Below, in pieces: positions 1-8,247 of a stretch of 10,347 nt of DNA. Every line of letters begins with the position of its first letter. Position 1 is the stretch's first letter. This stretch comes from Devosia sp. (GTDB taxonomy: Bacteria; Pseudomonadota; Alphaproteobacteria; Rhizobiales; Devosiaceae): contig JAQGKH010000132.1 in assembly GCA_028290225.1 (NCBI GenBank), positions 1 to 10,347 of the forward strand, read 5' to 3'. Under the pieces are notes generated by a model. It ran no database searches. It was not told the origin of the DNA and saw only the letters and a list, made by a program, of their open reading frames with translations. Made by a program: the position numbers and the translations under genes.

Positions 1-171
1 TCGCAGGAGCGCGAGGGGGGCATCCTGCAGATCAAGGATCTCGTGGCCGGCAAACAGGCCGCCGCCGCCATTACCGACAATGCCGAATGGAAAGCCGCGC
101 GCCCCGGCCAGTTCGAGGTCAAGCGAGCCGACCTCGTTGCCGAGATACAGAAACTCTTGGCGGCACAATGA
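1..171 (+). CDS. hisS: Histidyl-tRNA synthetase, C-terminal fragment (5' end outside the window)
   Basis: Frame 1 is open from the left edge to a TGA at 169-171 and gives the last 56 residues of a protein. The segment GGILQIKDL near its start and the closing helix ADLVAEIQKLL resemble the C-terminal anticodon-binding domain of class II histidyl-tRNA synthetase, which charges tRNA-His in the cytoplasm. Little diagnostic sequence is present, so the call leans on context: the next genes are hisZ, a HisRS paralogue, and hisG, and the order hisS-hisZ-hisG is common in Hyphomicrobiales. The stop overlaps the hisZ start (ATGA at 168-171), which indicates co-transcription and translational coupling. 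The catalytic domain cannot be judged from this window. Confidence 0.85.
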   Translation, partial: SQEREGGILQIKDLVAGKQAAAAITDNAEWKAARPGQFEVKRADLVAEIQKLLAAQ

Positions 172-1232
172 CCCACGCTGTCTATCGCCGCGCCCAACTC
201 GAATCCCTCGTGGAAGCCCAGGGCGCCACCCGCGCCGCGCCACCGCTCCTGCTGCCGGCTGATCCCTATTTCGACCTCGCGGGGGAGGAGTTCGGCCGCC
301 GCTTGCTGCTGACCTCCGGCGCCAATGGTGTCGAGCATTGCCTGCGCCCCGATTTCACGCTTCCCATCGTTGCCGATTACATCGCCAGTGGTTCGCGCCA
401 GCCTGCGGCTTTCTCCTATCTCGGCCCCATCTTTCGGCAGCGCGAGGGCGCTCCGGCGCAGTTCGATCAGGCCGGCCTTGAACTGCTGGCCCATCCCGAT
501 GGCGATATAGCGCTGGACCAGGTGCTGACCTTTGCCCGCGCCGCGCTCGACCTGTTTGGCGTACGCCCCCATATTCGCCTGGGTGGGGTTGGCTTGTTTG
601 AAGCACTGCTCGCCCAGGCCGACATGCCCGCGCCATGGCGCCCCCGCATTCGCCACCGCTTCGGCCACACCGAGGCGCTCGGACGCTTGCTGACGCGGCT
701 CGAAGCGGCACCGGACGCCGAGCGCGTGCCGCAACCCGCGCGCGATGCGCTGATCGGCGAAATCACCGAATCCATGGTGGCTGCCGGCCTCAGTCTGTCC
801 GAAGGCCGCACCCCCGCCGAAATTGCCGACCGCTATCTTGAGCAGCAGGCCCTCGATGCCGCCCACGTGCCTGCGGCCACTCTGCAATTGCTGCGCGATT
901 ACCTGGCAATTTCCGGCCCGGTGCTGCAGTCCCTGACGCGCCTTGAAGCTTTGGCCGCCCGGCACCGCCTGATGCTCGGCGCGCCCATACGCGCCATTCG
1001 CCGCCATCTCGACAATCTGGGTGAAGCCCACGTGACCTTCGACGCCAGCTTCTCGCCCCGGCTCGATTATTATACCGGCATCGTCTTCGAAATGCGCGGC
1101 CCCGGCGGCGCCGTGCTGGCTTCGGGCGGACAATATGACCGGCTGCTGGAGCGCCTCGGCGCCACCGCCCCCATCGCCGCTTCTGGCTGCGCCGTGTGGG
1201 TCGATCGCCTGGAAGCCGAGGTCAGCCCATGA
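168..1232 (+). CDS. hisZ: ATP phosphoribosyltransferase regulatory subunit HisZ
   Basis: This 354-aa protein is a HisRS-like catalytic-domain paralogue without an anticodon-binding domain. HisZ pairs with the short HisG to form the hetero-octameric ATP phosphoribosyltransferase and mediates histidine feedback. Visible family features are a motif-2-like FRQREG at residues 90-95, the HisRS-type LDYYTGIVFE at 299-308 and GGQYDRL at 320-326. The class II motif-3 region, which in HisRS ends with an arginine-bearing G-x-ER element, reads ASGCAVWVDRLE here, consistent with loss of tRNA charging. The frame is open upstream to an ATG at 87, but the ATG at 168 is preferred. It overlaps the hisS stop, gives an N-terminus of normal family length, and the extra upstream residues would be coded entirely inside hisS. 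The stop overlaps the hisG start. Confidence 0.95.
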   Translation: MTHAVYRRAQLESLVEAQGATRAAPPLLLPADPYFDLAGEEFGRRLLLTSGANGVEHCLRPDFTLPIVADYIASGSRQPAAFSYLGPIFRQREGAPAQFDQAGLELLAHPDGDIALDQVLTFARAALDLFGVRPHIRLGGVGLFEALLAQADMPAPWRPRIRHRFGHTEALGRLLTRLEAAPDAERVPQPARDALIGEITESMVAAGLSLSEGRTPAEIADRYLEQQALDAAHVPAATLQLLRDYLAISGPVLQSLTRLEALAARHRLMLGAPIRAIRRHLDNLGEAHVTFDASFSPRLDYYTGIVFEMRGPGGAVLASGGQYDRLLERLGATAPIAASGCAVWVDRLEAEVSP

Positions 1233-1936
1233 CCGGCCTTACCCTTGCCGTGCCCTCCAAGGGGCGCCTCGAAGAACAAACCCGCGATTGGTTCGCCGGC
1301 CGCGGCCTGCAGATCACCCGGCCGGGGGGCGCCCGCTCCTATCTGGGCGCCATTGAAGGTCATCCCGAGATCACGGTCCGTTTTTATCCGGCGGCCGAGA
1401 TTGCCCGCGAACTGATCCGTGGCACCATCGATCTGGGCGTCACCGGGCTCGACCTGATCCATGAAACCAGCGAAACCGGCCCGCAGGCAGTCAGCACCGT
1501 CGCTGAACTCGGCTTTGGCAATGCGGATGTGGTGGTAGCCGTTCCCGATAGCTGGATCGATGTCACCCATTTCCACGACCTGGCTGACGTCGCGTCCGAT
1601 TTCCGCTCCCGCCACGGTCGCTGGCTGCGCATCGCCACCAAATACATCACCGTCACCCGCCAGCATTTCGCCCGCGCCGGCATTGCCGAATACCGCACGG
1701 TGGAAAGTCTGGGTGCCACCGAAGCGGCTCCCGCTTCGGGCGTTGCCGATATCATCGTCGATATCACCAGCACCGGCTCCACCCTTGCCGCCAACGGCCT
1801 GCGCATCCTCGAGGATGGCGTCATGCTGCGCAGCCAGGCGTGCCTGTTCTCCTCGCGCGCGGCAGAGTGGCCCCCCGAGCGGCGCAGCATGCTGGCCGAT
1901 CTGCTCGGGGCTTTGGGGGCGTCGCCAGGCGTCTGA
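1229..1936 (+). CDS. hisG: ATP phosphoribosyltransferase catalytic subunit, short form
   Basis: HisG condenses ATP with PRPP to form phosphoribosyl-ATP, the first and feedback-controlled step of histidine synthesis. The product is 235 aa, the length of the short form that lacks the C-terminal histidine-binding domain and therefore needs HisZ, which is encoded just upstream. The N-terminus LAVPSKGRL is typical. Residues 165-186 fit the HisG signature exactly as I recall it, from E165 through G171 to the PRPP-binding TSTGSTL at 180-186. GVTGLDLI at 70-77 is also characteristic. The ATG at 1229 is chosen because it overlaps the hisZ stop (ATGA at 1229-1232); an in-frame ATG at 1196 lies inside hisZ. 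No other his gene follows, so the rest of the pathway must be encoded elsewhere. Confidence 0.96.
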   Translation: MTGLTLAVPSKGRLEEQTRDWFAGRGLQITRPGGARSYLGAIEGHPEITVRFYPAAEIARELIRGTIDLGVTGLDLIHETSETGPQAVSTVAELGFGNADVVVAVPDSWIDVTHFHDLADVASDFRSRHGRWLRIATKYITVTRQHFARAGIAEYRTVESLGATEAAPASGVADIIVDITSTGSTLAANGLRILEDGVMLRSQACLFSSRAAEWPPERRSMLADLLGALGASPGV

Positions 1937-1948
1937 CAACGCGCCACC

Positions 1949-1988
1949 ATTGCCAGCCTTCCCCGATTCGCGCACAAGGCGAGGCAAT
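1949..1988 (+). other. Stem-loop in the hisG / glycosyltransferase gap
   Basis: An inverted repeat lies 13 nt past the hisG stop. ATTGCC (1949-1954) pairs with GGCAAT (1983-1988), and GCCTT (1956-1960) pairs with AAGGC (1976-1980). This gives an 11-bp stem with a small 1x2 internal loop and a 15-nt apical loop. No T-run follows on either side, so it is not a standard intrinsic terminator. It could mark the 3' end of the his transcript (RNA stability or Rho-dependent ending) or be incidental. It ends 12 nt before the ribosome-binding site of the next gene. Confidence 0.35.
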
Positions 1989-2000
1989 CGCGTGAACCAG

Positions 2001-2010
2001 GGGAGGGGAG
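2001..2010 (+). promoter_or_regulatory. Strong ribosome-binding site of the glycosyltransferase gene
   Basis: The purine-rich run GGGAGGGGAG ends 3 nt before the ATG at 2014, and its GGAGG-like core sits at a workable distance. It is the strongest Shine-Dalgarno sequence near this gene and fixes the start. It also suggests that translation is initiated independently of the upstream his genes. Confidence 0.6.
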
Positions 2011-2013
2011 CCC

Positions 2014-3237
2014 ATGCCCGGTGATCTTGAGCTCACCATCCTCATGCCCTGCCTCAACGAGGCCGAAACCCTCGCCACCTGTATCGGCAAGGCGCGTGGC
2101 TTTCTCGCCCGCTCCGGCATCGCCGGGGAAGTGCTCGTCGCCGATAACGGCTCCACCGATGGGTCCCAGGCGATTGCCGAGACCAATGGCGCGCGCGTGG
2201 TTGCCATTGCCGAACGCGGCTATGGCGCCGCCCTGATGGGCGGTATCGCAGCCGCGCGGGGGCGTTGGGTTGTCATGGGCGATGCCGATGACAGTTATGA
2301 TTTCGGCAATCTCGCCCCCTTTGCCGCCGAGTTGCGCAACGGCGCCGATCTGGTCGTCGGCAACCGGTTCCGTGGCGGCGTCGCCCCGGGTGCCATGCCT
2401 TGGCATCACCGCTATATCGGCAACCCCATCCTGAGCTTTCTGGGCCGCCTGTTTTTCCGCACCCCCATTCGCGATTTCCATTGTGGCCTTCGTGCCTTTT
2501 CACGCACGGCCATCATGAACCTGGGGCTGCGCACCACCGGCATGGAATTCGCCTCCGAAATGGTGGTGAAGGCGACCCTCGCCAGGCTCGATATGCGCGA
2601 AGTGCCCACCACCCTTCGCCCCGATGGTCGCTCTCGCCCGCCCCATCTGCGCTCCTTTCGCGATGGCTGGCGCCACCTGCGCTTCCTGCTGCTGTTTTCC
2701 CCCCGCTGGCTGTTCTTGTATCCGGGCATCGCCTTGCTGCTGCTGGGTCTGTTGAGCGGGGCAGTGCTGTGGCCAGGTCCCCTGCGCCTGGGCACCATTA
2801 CGCTGGATCTGCACAGTTTCCTTGTCGCGGGGCTGTGCGTCATCGTTGGGCTGCAGTCGATCTCCTTTGCCGTTATCGGCCGGCGCTTTGCTTCGCGCTA
2901 TGGCTTCATCCCTCGCTCCGCACCCTATGATGCCATGCTCGAAGCCCTGACGCTGGAGCGCATTCTGCTCGCCGCACTGACACTGATGGCTGCCGGCTTT
3001 TGCGCCCTCGTCTGGGGTTTTGACCAATGGGCCGACCGCGGCTTTGGCCCGCTTAATCCCAGCCGCACCCTGCGCGCCATGATCCTGGCCATGACGGCGC
3101 TGGTATCGGGCTTCCAGTTGATGATGAGCGGCTTCATGTCCTCCATGATCAACATCCCCATCCATGAGCGGCGCGTGGCCGACCTGTTGTCCACCGATCC
3201 AGCCGCGCCTCGCCGCCGCCAAACTGACCGGACCTGA
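2014..3237 (+). CDS. Family 2 glycosyltransferase with C-terminal membrane domain
   Basis: This 407-aa protein has two parts. Residues 6-225 form a GT-A fold glycosyltransferase of family 2 in the style of polyprenyl-phosphate sugar synthases (DPM1 / dolichol-P-glucose-synthase-like). Visible motifs are ILMPCLNEAETL (9-20), VADNGSTDGS (42-51) and the metal/nucleotide-sugar DxD within GDADDSYDF (89-97). Four hydrophobic helices follow at about 233-253, 267-288, 316-335 and 354-376, so the enzyme should be anchored in the inner membrane with its catalytic domain in the cytoplasm. The likely reaction is transfer of a sugar from a nucleotide donor to a lipid-phosphate carrier. The donor and the end product (lipid, polysaccharide or protein glycan) cannot be told from sequence. 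No polysaccharide cluster surrounds it. The TSUP permease gene starts 2 nt after its stop, so the two are probably co-transcribed. Confidence 0.88.
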   Translation: MPGDLELTILMPCLNEAETLATCIGKARGFLARSGIAGEVLVADNGSTDGSQAIAETNGARVVAIAERGYGAALMGGIAAARGRWVVMGDADDSYDFGNLAPFAAELRNGADLVVGNRFRGGVAPGAMPWHHRYIGNPILSFLGRLFFRTPIRDFHCGLRAFSRTAIMNLGLRTTGMEFASEMVVKATLARLDMREVPTTLRPDGRSRPPHLRSFRDGWRHLRFLLLFSPRWLFLYPGIALLLLGLLSGAVLWPGPLRLGTITLDLHSFLVAGLCVIVGLQSISFAVIGRRFASRYGFIPRSAPYDAMLEALTLERILLAALTLMAAGFCALVWGFDQWADRGFGPLNPSRTLRAMILAMTALVSGFQLMMSGFMSSMINIPIHERRVADLLSTDPAAPRRRQTDRT

Positions 3238-3239
3238 AC

Positions 3240-3989
3240 ATGCTTGATCCCTTGGTGCTGCTGGCGCTGGCCGGCGCTGGCATGCTGGCCGGCTTTGTTG
3301 ACGCCATTGCCGGGGGAGGGGGCATGATATCGCTGCCCGCCCTGTTGTCGGCAGGGGTGCCGCCGGTGGCGGCGCTGGCCACCAACAAATTGCAGGGCGT
3401 GGTGGGCACGAGCCTTGCCGCGCTCACCTATTGGCGGCGCGGCTTCGTGACAGTCCGCAAGCTCGTGCCCTCCCTGTTTACCACCTATGCCGGCAGCCTT
3501 GTGGGCGCTCTGGTGGTCAAGCAGATCGATGTCACCCTGCTCGACATCGCCGTGCCGGCCGCGCTGATCGGCGTCGCGCTGTATTTCCTCTTTGCCCCCA
3601 ATTTGTCCGACCTCGACCGCTCGCCCCGGCTGCGCTTCGCCCTGTTCGTGCCGCTGATGGGGTTTGTGCTCGGCTTTTATGATGGCGTGTTCGGCCCCGG
3701 CACAGGCTCCTTTCTCACCATCGGCTTCGTGCTGTTGTTTGGCCTGGGGATCACCCGCGCCGCGGGCAACACCAAGATCCTCAACCTGACCTCCAACCTT
3801 TCGGCCCTGCTCATCTTCATTCTGGCCGGAGACGTGGTCTGGCCGGCGGCGATTGCCATGTCGATCGGGCAGGTGGTCGGGGGCTATGCCGGGGCGCGGA
3901 TCGGCATCCGCTTTGGCGCCCGCATCATTCGCCCGCTGGTCGTGGTGGTCTCGATTATCCTGGCGCTGCGGCTGTTGATTTTCCGCTGA
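3240..3989 (+). CDS. TSUP-family (TauE/SafE, YfcA-type) membrane permease
   Basis: This 249-aa polytopic membrane protein shows the internal duplication typical of the 4-toluene sulfonate uptake permease family. The first half carries AGFVDAIAGGGGMISLPAL (17-35) and ATNK (47-50). The second carries GFYDGVFGPGTGSFL (145-159), GNTK (176-179) and N182. Family members move sulfonates, sulfite, sulfoacetate or related organic anions across the inner membrane, and YfcA-type members mostly have no assigned substrate. There is no sulfur-metabolism gene nearby to suggest one. The ATG lies 2 nt after the glycosyltransferase stop and has no clear Shine-Dalgarno sequence, so translation probably depends on coupling to the upstream gene. 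The gene ends 3 nt from the stop of the convergent brnA-like gene. Confidence 0.9.
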   Translation: MLDPLVLLALAGAGMLAGFVDAIAGGGGMISLPALLSAGVPPVAALATNKLQGVVGTSLAALTYWRRGFVTVRKLVPSLFTTYAGSLVGALVVKQIDVTLLDIAVPAALIGVALYFLFAPNLSDLDRSPRLRFALFVPLMGFVLGFYDGVFGPGTGSFLTIGFVLLFGLGITRAAGNTKILNLTSNLSALLIFILAGDVVWPAAIAMSIGQVVGGYAGARIGIRFGARIIRPLVVVVSIILALRLLIFR

Positions 3990-3992
3990 GCG

Positions 3993-4232
3993 CTAGTCGC
4001 CCGGCTCCAGCCCCGCCGCCCTGCGCAGCGCCGCATTGATGCGCTCCTGCCAGCCCGGCCCATCTTCCTGGAAATGGGCGAGCACCGCGCGGTCGAGCCG
4101 GAGGGAAACCATTTCCTTGCCCTCGGGTGGAGTGGCAGGTTTGACCGGTGTCGCTACAGCCGGCTTGCTGTTCGCGCTCTTGAATGCCGCTTCGGCCTGG
4201 TCGTAAGCGCTGCCGCGTCGTGGCGTCCGCAT
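3993..4232 (-). CDS. BrnA-like ribbon-helix-helix protein (orphan antitoxin family)
   Basis: This is a small 79-aa protein. Residues 38-72, including GKEMVSLRLDRAVLAHF and the conserved GPGWQERINAALR, match the BrnA antitoxin family. In BrnA this part is a ribbon-helix-helix fold that binds DNA and caps the BrnT ribonuclease toxin. The first 35 residues are a low-complexity Ala/Pro/Lys linker. No BrnT gene lies on either side: groEL is upstream and the permease gene is downstream, convergent with a 3-nt gap. It is therefore either a solitary repressor or an antitoxin whose toxin lies elsewhere. I chose the ATG at 4232 because GAGGA lies 4 nt upstream; an in-frame ATG at 4247 (84 aa) has no visible ribosome-binding site. 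The family call is fairly secure, the function is not. Confidence 0.75.
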   Translation of the reverse strand: MRTPRRGSAYDQAEAAFKSANSKPAVATPVKPATPPEGKEMVSLRLDRAVLAHFQEDGPGWQERINAALRRAAGLEPGD

Positions 4233-4280
4233 GAAATCCTCGTGCATTGGGGTGAGACCAGTCTACCCCCAGATCGCCAT

Positions 4281-4313
4281 AAGAAAAAGGCGCAGTGTTG
4301 CCACTGCGCCTTT
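4281..4313 (-). terminator. Intrinsic terminator of the groESL operon
   Basis: A perfect 12-bp inverted repeat (4286-4297 with 4302-4313, arm AAAGGCGCAGTG on the plus strand) encloses a 4-nt loop. Read on the minus strand, the stem is GC-rich and its 3' end runs into TTTTTCTTAT, the classic intrinsic terminator layout. It lies 54 nt past the groEL stop and separates groESL from the brnA-like gene on the same strand. On the plus strand only a short TTT follows, so any effect there would be weak. Confidence 0.9.
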
Positions 4314-4366
4314 CCACAAAGTTCGTGACTGGGAAGAAACGAACCTCGAAGTCCTGAGTGGATGGA

Positions 4367-6013
<1,647 letters not shown>

Positions 6014-6061
6014 GTGAGGCGCTCCTTAAAGTGCAGATAAGGGGAAGGGCAGGGAGACCGA

Positions 6062-6352
6062 TCAGGCCTCGACAATGCCCATGATGTCGGATTCTTTCAT
6101 GATCAGCAGGTCTTCGCCGTCGACCTTGACCTCGGTGCCGCTCCACTTGCCGAACAGCACGCGATCACCGGCCTTGACGTCGAGCGCCGTGACCTTGCCG
6201 CTGTCGTCGCGAGCGCCGGGGCCAACTGCAACAATTACGCCCTCGGAGGGCTTTTCCTTGGCGGTGTCGGGAATGATGATCCCGCCTTTGGTCTTTTCCT
6301 CGCTGTCGAGGCGGCGGACGACCACGCGGTCGTGGAGGGGACGGAAGCTCAT
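6062..6352 (-). CDS. groS: Co-chaperonin GroES (10 kDa)
   Basis: GroES is the heptameric lid of the GroEL chamber. The product is 96 aa, normal for the family: MSFRPLHDRVVVRRL at the start, the mobile loop EEKTKGGIIIPDTAKEKP that docks on GroEL (about residues 18-35), VIVAVGPG, then GDRVLFGKWSGTEVKVDGE and the closing ESDIMGIVE. The frame is open further upstream to an ATG at 6391, but the ATG at 6352 is the family start and has GGAG 6 nt before it. It is the first gene of the groESL operon, controlled by the promoter and CIRCE element just upstream. Confidence 0.98.
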   Translation of the reverse strand: MSFRPLHDRVVVRRLDSEEKTKGGIIIPDTAKEKPSEGVIVAVGPGARDDSGKVTALDVKAGDRVLFGKWSGTEVKVDGEDLLIMKESDIMGIVEA

Positions 6353-6394
6353 GATTGCTCCTATAGCATCATCGGGACTGCAATTTCGCAACCT

Positions 6395-6421
6395 TTAGCA
6401 CTCACCGAACGGGAGTGCTAA
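6395..6421 (-). promoter_or_regulatory. CIRCE operator (HrcA binding site)
   Basis: A perfect inverted repeat TTAGCACTC - 9 nt - GAGTGCTAA matches the CIRCE consensus exactly. HrcA binds this element and represses groESL when free GroEL is abundant. It lies between the promoter and groES, within the start of the predicted transcript, 43 nt before the groES ATG. No hrcA gene is present in the window. Confidence 0.97.
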
Positions 6422-6433
6422 CAAGGTGTCGCC

Positions 6434-6463
6434 GATATAGGCGGAGCCCCGGAGGGAGTCAAG
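6434..6463 (-). promoter_or_regulatory. groESL promoter (sigma-70-like, also fits RpoH)
   Basis: Read on the minus strand there is a -35 hexamer TTGACT (6457-6462), a 17-bp spacer and a -10 hexamer TATATC (6434-6439). The wider sequence CTTGAC ... CCTATATCGG also fits the heat-shock sigma-32 (RpoH) pattern of alphaproteobacteria, CTTGAC with CYTATNTNNG. The transcript would begin at about 6427, just ahead of the CIRCE element. Dual control by RpoH and HrcA/CIRCE is known for groESL in Caulobacter; here it is inferred from the motifs. Confidence 0.8.
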
Positions 6464-6537
6464 GCCGCCGATGGTGAACCCCATGCGGTGGTGGTGCGTT
6501 ATCAACCACGACGCCACCCATATGAAGGCAGGAAACC

Positions 6538-6900
6538 ATGACCGTTCAATGTCTTGACAAGGATATCGAGATCCGCCCGGTGGAAGGCCGTGTCCATGTC
6601 ATTTTCGATGACGCCGAAATCGCCAGCTCGCGCCGGGCACTCGAGGTCCATGAACCCGGCTCCCCTTTGCGCATCTATCTGCCGCGCGAAGACATTCAGC
6701 CGGGGATTCTGGAAGCGTCCGATACGCACACCACCTGCCCCTATAAGGGCGAGGCCTCCTACTACACCATCAAGACCCTGACCGCTACGGCCGAGGACGC
6801 CGCCTGGTACTACCCGGACCCATGCCCGCTGGTGGAGCCGATCCGGGATCTGGTCGCCTTCTGGGGTGACAAGATCGAATACCGCCGCAGCCCTGTCTGA
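6538..6900 (+). CDS. DUF427 domain protein
   Basis: This 120-aa cytoplasmic protein consists of one DUF427 domain. Characteristic segments are YLPREDI (47-53), THTTCPYKGEASYYTI (63-78) with its single conserved Cys, and AAWYYPDP (88-95), followed by LVAFW and an acidic/aromatic end. The family forms a small compact beta-rich fold and has no agreed biochemical role; conserved His, Cys and Tyr residues suggest a ligand or catalytic site. The start is supported by an AGGCAGGA ribosome-binding site 4 nt before the ATG. It is transcribed divergently from groES across about 185 bp. I could not identify a confident promoter for it. The 65-aa gene lies 52 nt downstream and may be co-transcribed. Confidence 0.88.
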   Translation: MTVQCLDKDIEIRPVEGRVHVIFDDAEIASSRRALEVHEPGSPLRIYLPREDIQPGILEASDTHTTCPYKGEASYYTIKTLTATAEDAAWYYPDPCPLVEPIRDLVAFWGDKIEYRRSPV

Positions 6901-6952
6901 GCTGTGCGGCTGGGGGCTTTCATCCCCGGGAACCTTGGGGCATAAGGAGCCC

Positions 6953-7150
6953 ATGAACACACAAGCTCAAACCCTCCAGATCCGCCTGCACCTCAAGGGT
7001 GGCAACGGCCAGAATGCCAATTGGCAATGGGAATTGCTCGACGCCGCTGGCGCCGTGGTCAAGTCCGGCAGTGCCATGGGCCCTGAGCACAAGGCCTTCG
7101 CCACGGCGCGTCAGGCCAAGGAAAAGCTCGAAAAAGCCGCATCCAACTAG
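6953..7150 (+). CDS. Small conserved-looking protein of unknown function
   Basis: This 65-aa soluble protein has no signal peptide or membrane segment. The central pattern, with a strand-like LQIRLHLKGG, WQWELLDAAGAVVKSGSA and a C-terminal charged helix ATARQAKEKLEKAA, resembles one repeat of the DUF1508/YegP type, in which short beta strands bearing a Trp are followed by a helix. That resemblance is weak and from memory, so no function is assigned. The start at 6953 is chosen for the AAGGAG sequence 4 nt upstream; the frame extends back to an ATG at 6866 inside the DUF427 gene, without comparable support. It sits between the DUF427 gene and the transporter gene on the same strand, with short gaps on both sides, so co-transcription is likely. 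Confidence 0.75.
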   Translation: MNTQAQTLQIRLHLKGGNGQNANWQWELLDAAGAVVKSGSAMGPEHKAFATARQAKEKLEKAASN

Positions 7151-7171
7151 CCCTTCGCGAACGAGCCACCA

Positions 7172-8137
7172 GTGATACCTCAAGGCGGGGACCGCCCGGC
7201 TTCTGCTCTGCCTGCCGTGATCAATCCCATGCGCGGCATCGCGCTCAAGATCGCCTCGGTGGTGGTGTTCGTGGTGATGTCCGCCTTGATCAAGGCGGCC
7301 GAGAACATCCCTGCGGGTGAACTGGTGTTCTACCGCTCGTTTTTCGCCATTGCCCCGGTGCTGGTTTACCTGGCCTGGCAGCGCAAGCTGCGCGTCGGCC
7401 TGCAAACCGCCAATCCCTTTGGCCATGTGCTGCGCGGCTTGATCGGCATCACCTCGATGGCGCTTAGCTTTTACGCGCTCACCGTGCTGCCGCTGCCCGA
7501 AGCCATTGCCATTGGCTATGCGGCGCCCTTGGCGGTGGTGGTGCTTGGCGCCCTGCTTCTCAAGGAGCGGGTGCAGCTTTACCGCTGGTCGGCGGTGATC
7601 ATTGGCCTTGTGGGCGTGGTGATCATGCTGTGGCCGCGCCTCACCGTCCTGAGCGGCGAAACCGCCATGGGCTCGGGCGAAACCCTGGGGGCGCTGGCCG
7701 CCCTGCTTGCCGCCATCTGCTCGGCTTTCGCCATGATGCAGGTGCGCCGGCTGGTGCAAACCGAGCGCACCGAAACCATCGTGCTGTATTTCTTCATCAC
7801 CGGCTCGCTGCTTTCGCTGTTGACCATGCCGTTTGGCTGGGTCTGGCCCTCGCCTGAACAAACCGTGATCCTGGTGCTGGCGGGCATTGCCGGTGGCGTC
7901 GCGCAGATCCTGCTGACGGCAAGCTATCGCCATGCCGAAATGTCGGTGATTGCCCCTTTCGAATACACCTCGCTGCTGCTTGGCCTCGGCGTTGGCTTCT
8001 TCCTGTTCGGCGATATCCCCACCGTTCCGATGCTGGGCGGCGCCGCCATCGTCATCGCCTCGGGCATCTTCATCATCTTTCGCGAACATCGCCTGGGGCT
8101 GGACCGCAGCAAGGCTCGCCAGGCCAACAGCCTTTAA
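7172..8137 (+). CDS. EamA/DMT-family transporter (10 TM)
   Basis: This inner-membrane protein of 321 aa has two tandem EamA domains, about residues 26-153 and 171-302, of five hydrophobic helices each, the usual drug/metabolite transporter layout. Typical segments are FYRSFFAIAP in the first repeat, LPLPEAIAIGYAAPL before helix 4-5, and the matching APFEYTSLLLGLGVGFFLFGD in the second repeat. Family members export or import amino acids, nucleosides, SAM or other metabolites; the substrate here is unknown. The only in-frame start after the previous stop codon that keeps the NPMRGI segment with residues ahead of it is the GTG at 7172, 21 nt past the 65-aa gene. It has only a weak ribosome-binding site, and GTG at 7217 or ATG at 7229 remains possible. 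The C-terminus is short, charged and probably cytoplasmic. Confidence 0.9.
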   Translation: MIPQGGDRPASALPAVINPMRGIALKIASVVVFVVMSALIKAAENIPAGELVFYRSFFAIAPVLVYLAWQRKLRVGLQTANPFGHVLRGLIGITSMALSFYALTVLPLPEAIAIGYAAPLAVVVLGALLLKERVQLYRWSAVIIGLVGVVIMLWPRLTVLSGETAMGSGETLGALAALLAAICSAFAMMQVRRLVQTERTETIVLYFFITGSLLSLLTMPFGWVWPSPEQTVILVLAGIAGGVAQILLTASYRHAEMSVIAPFEYTSLLLGLGVGFFLFGDIPTVPMLGGAAIVIASGIFIIFREHRLGLDRSKARQANSL

Positions 8138-8247
8138 AGCTGTCGGCTGGGCCCGGTGAGCTGCGGACAGGTATTATCACTGCTCGCCTTCGCCGCTGGG
8201 CAGGGGACCAGGGCTTCGTCCGCTCGTTTATTGCCCCGATCAAACGC

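Noticed and set aside
1070..2481. Minus-strand reading frames opposite hisG and the glycosyltransferase
   Set aside because: They cross the ends of well-supported plus-strand genes and encode low-complexity Gly/Ala/Asp-rich sequence without motifs.
6491..6509. GTGGT / ACCAC dyad with 9-nt spacing upstream of the DUF427 gene
   Set aside because: Only five base pairs per arm, in a locally repetitive GGTGGT stretch; too weak to call an operator.
6920..8089. Long minus-strand reading frame rich in His, Gln and Gly opposite the transporter gene
   Set aside because: It is the antisense of the EamA gene; its composition follows from reversed membrane-segment codons, and it shows no domain or sensible start.
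8138..8247. Gap between the convergent transporter and regulator genes, examined for a terminator
   Set aside because: Only short, imperfect pairings (for example CTGTC with GACAG) and no T-run next to a stem; no terminator can be supported.
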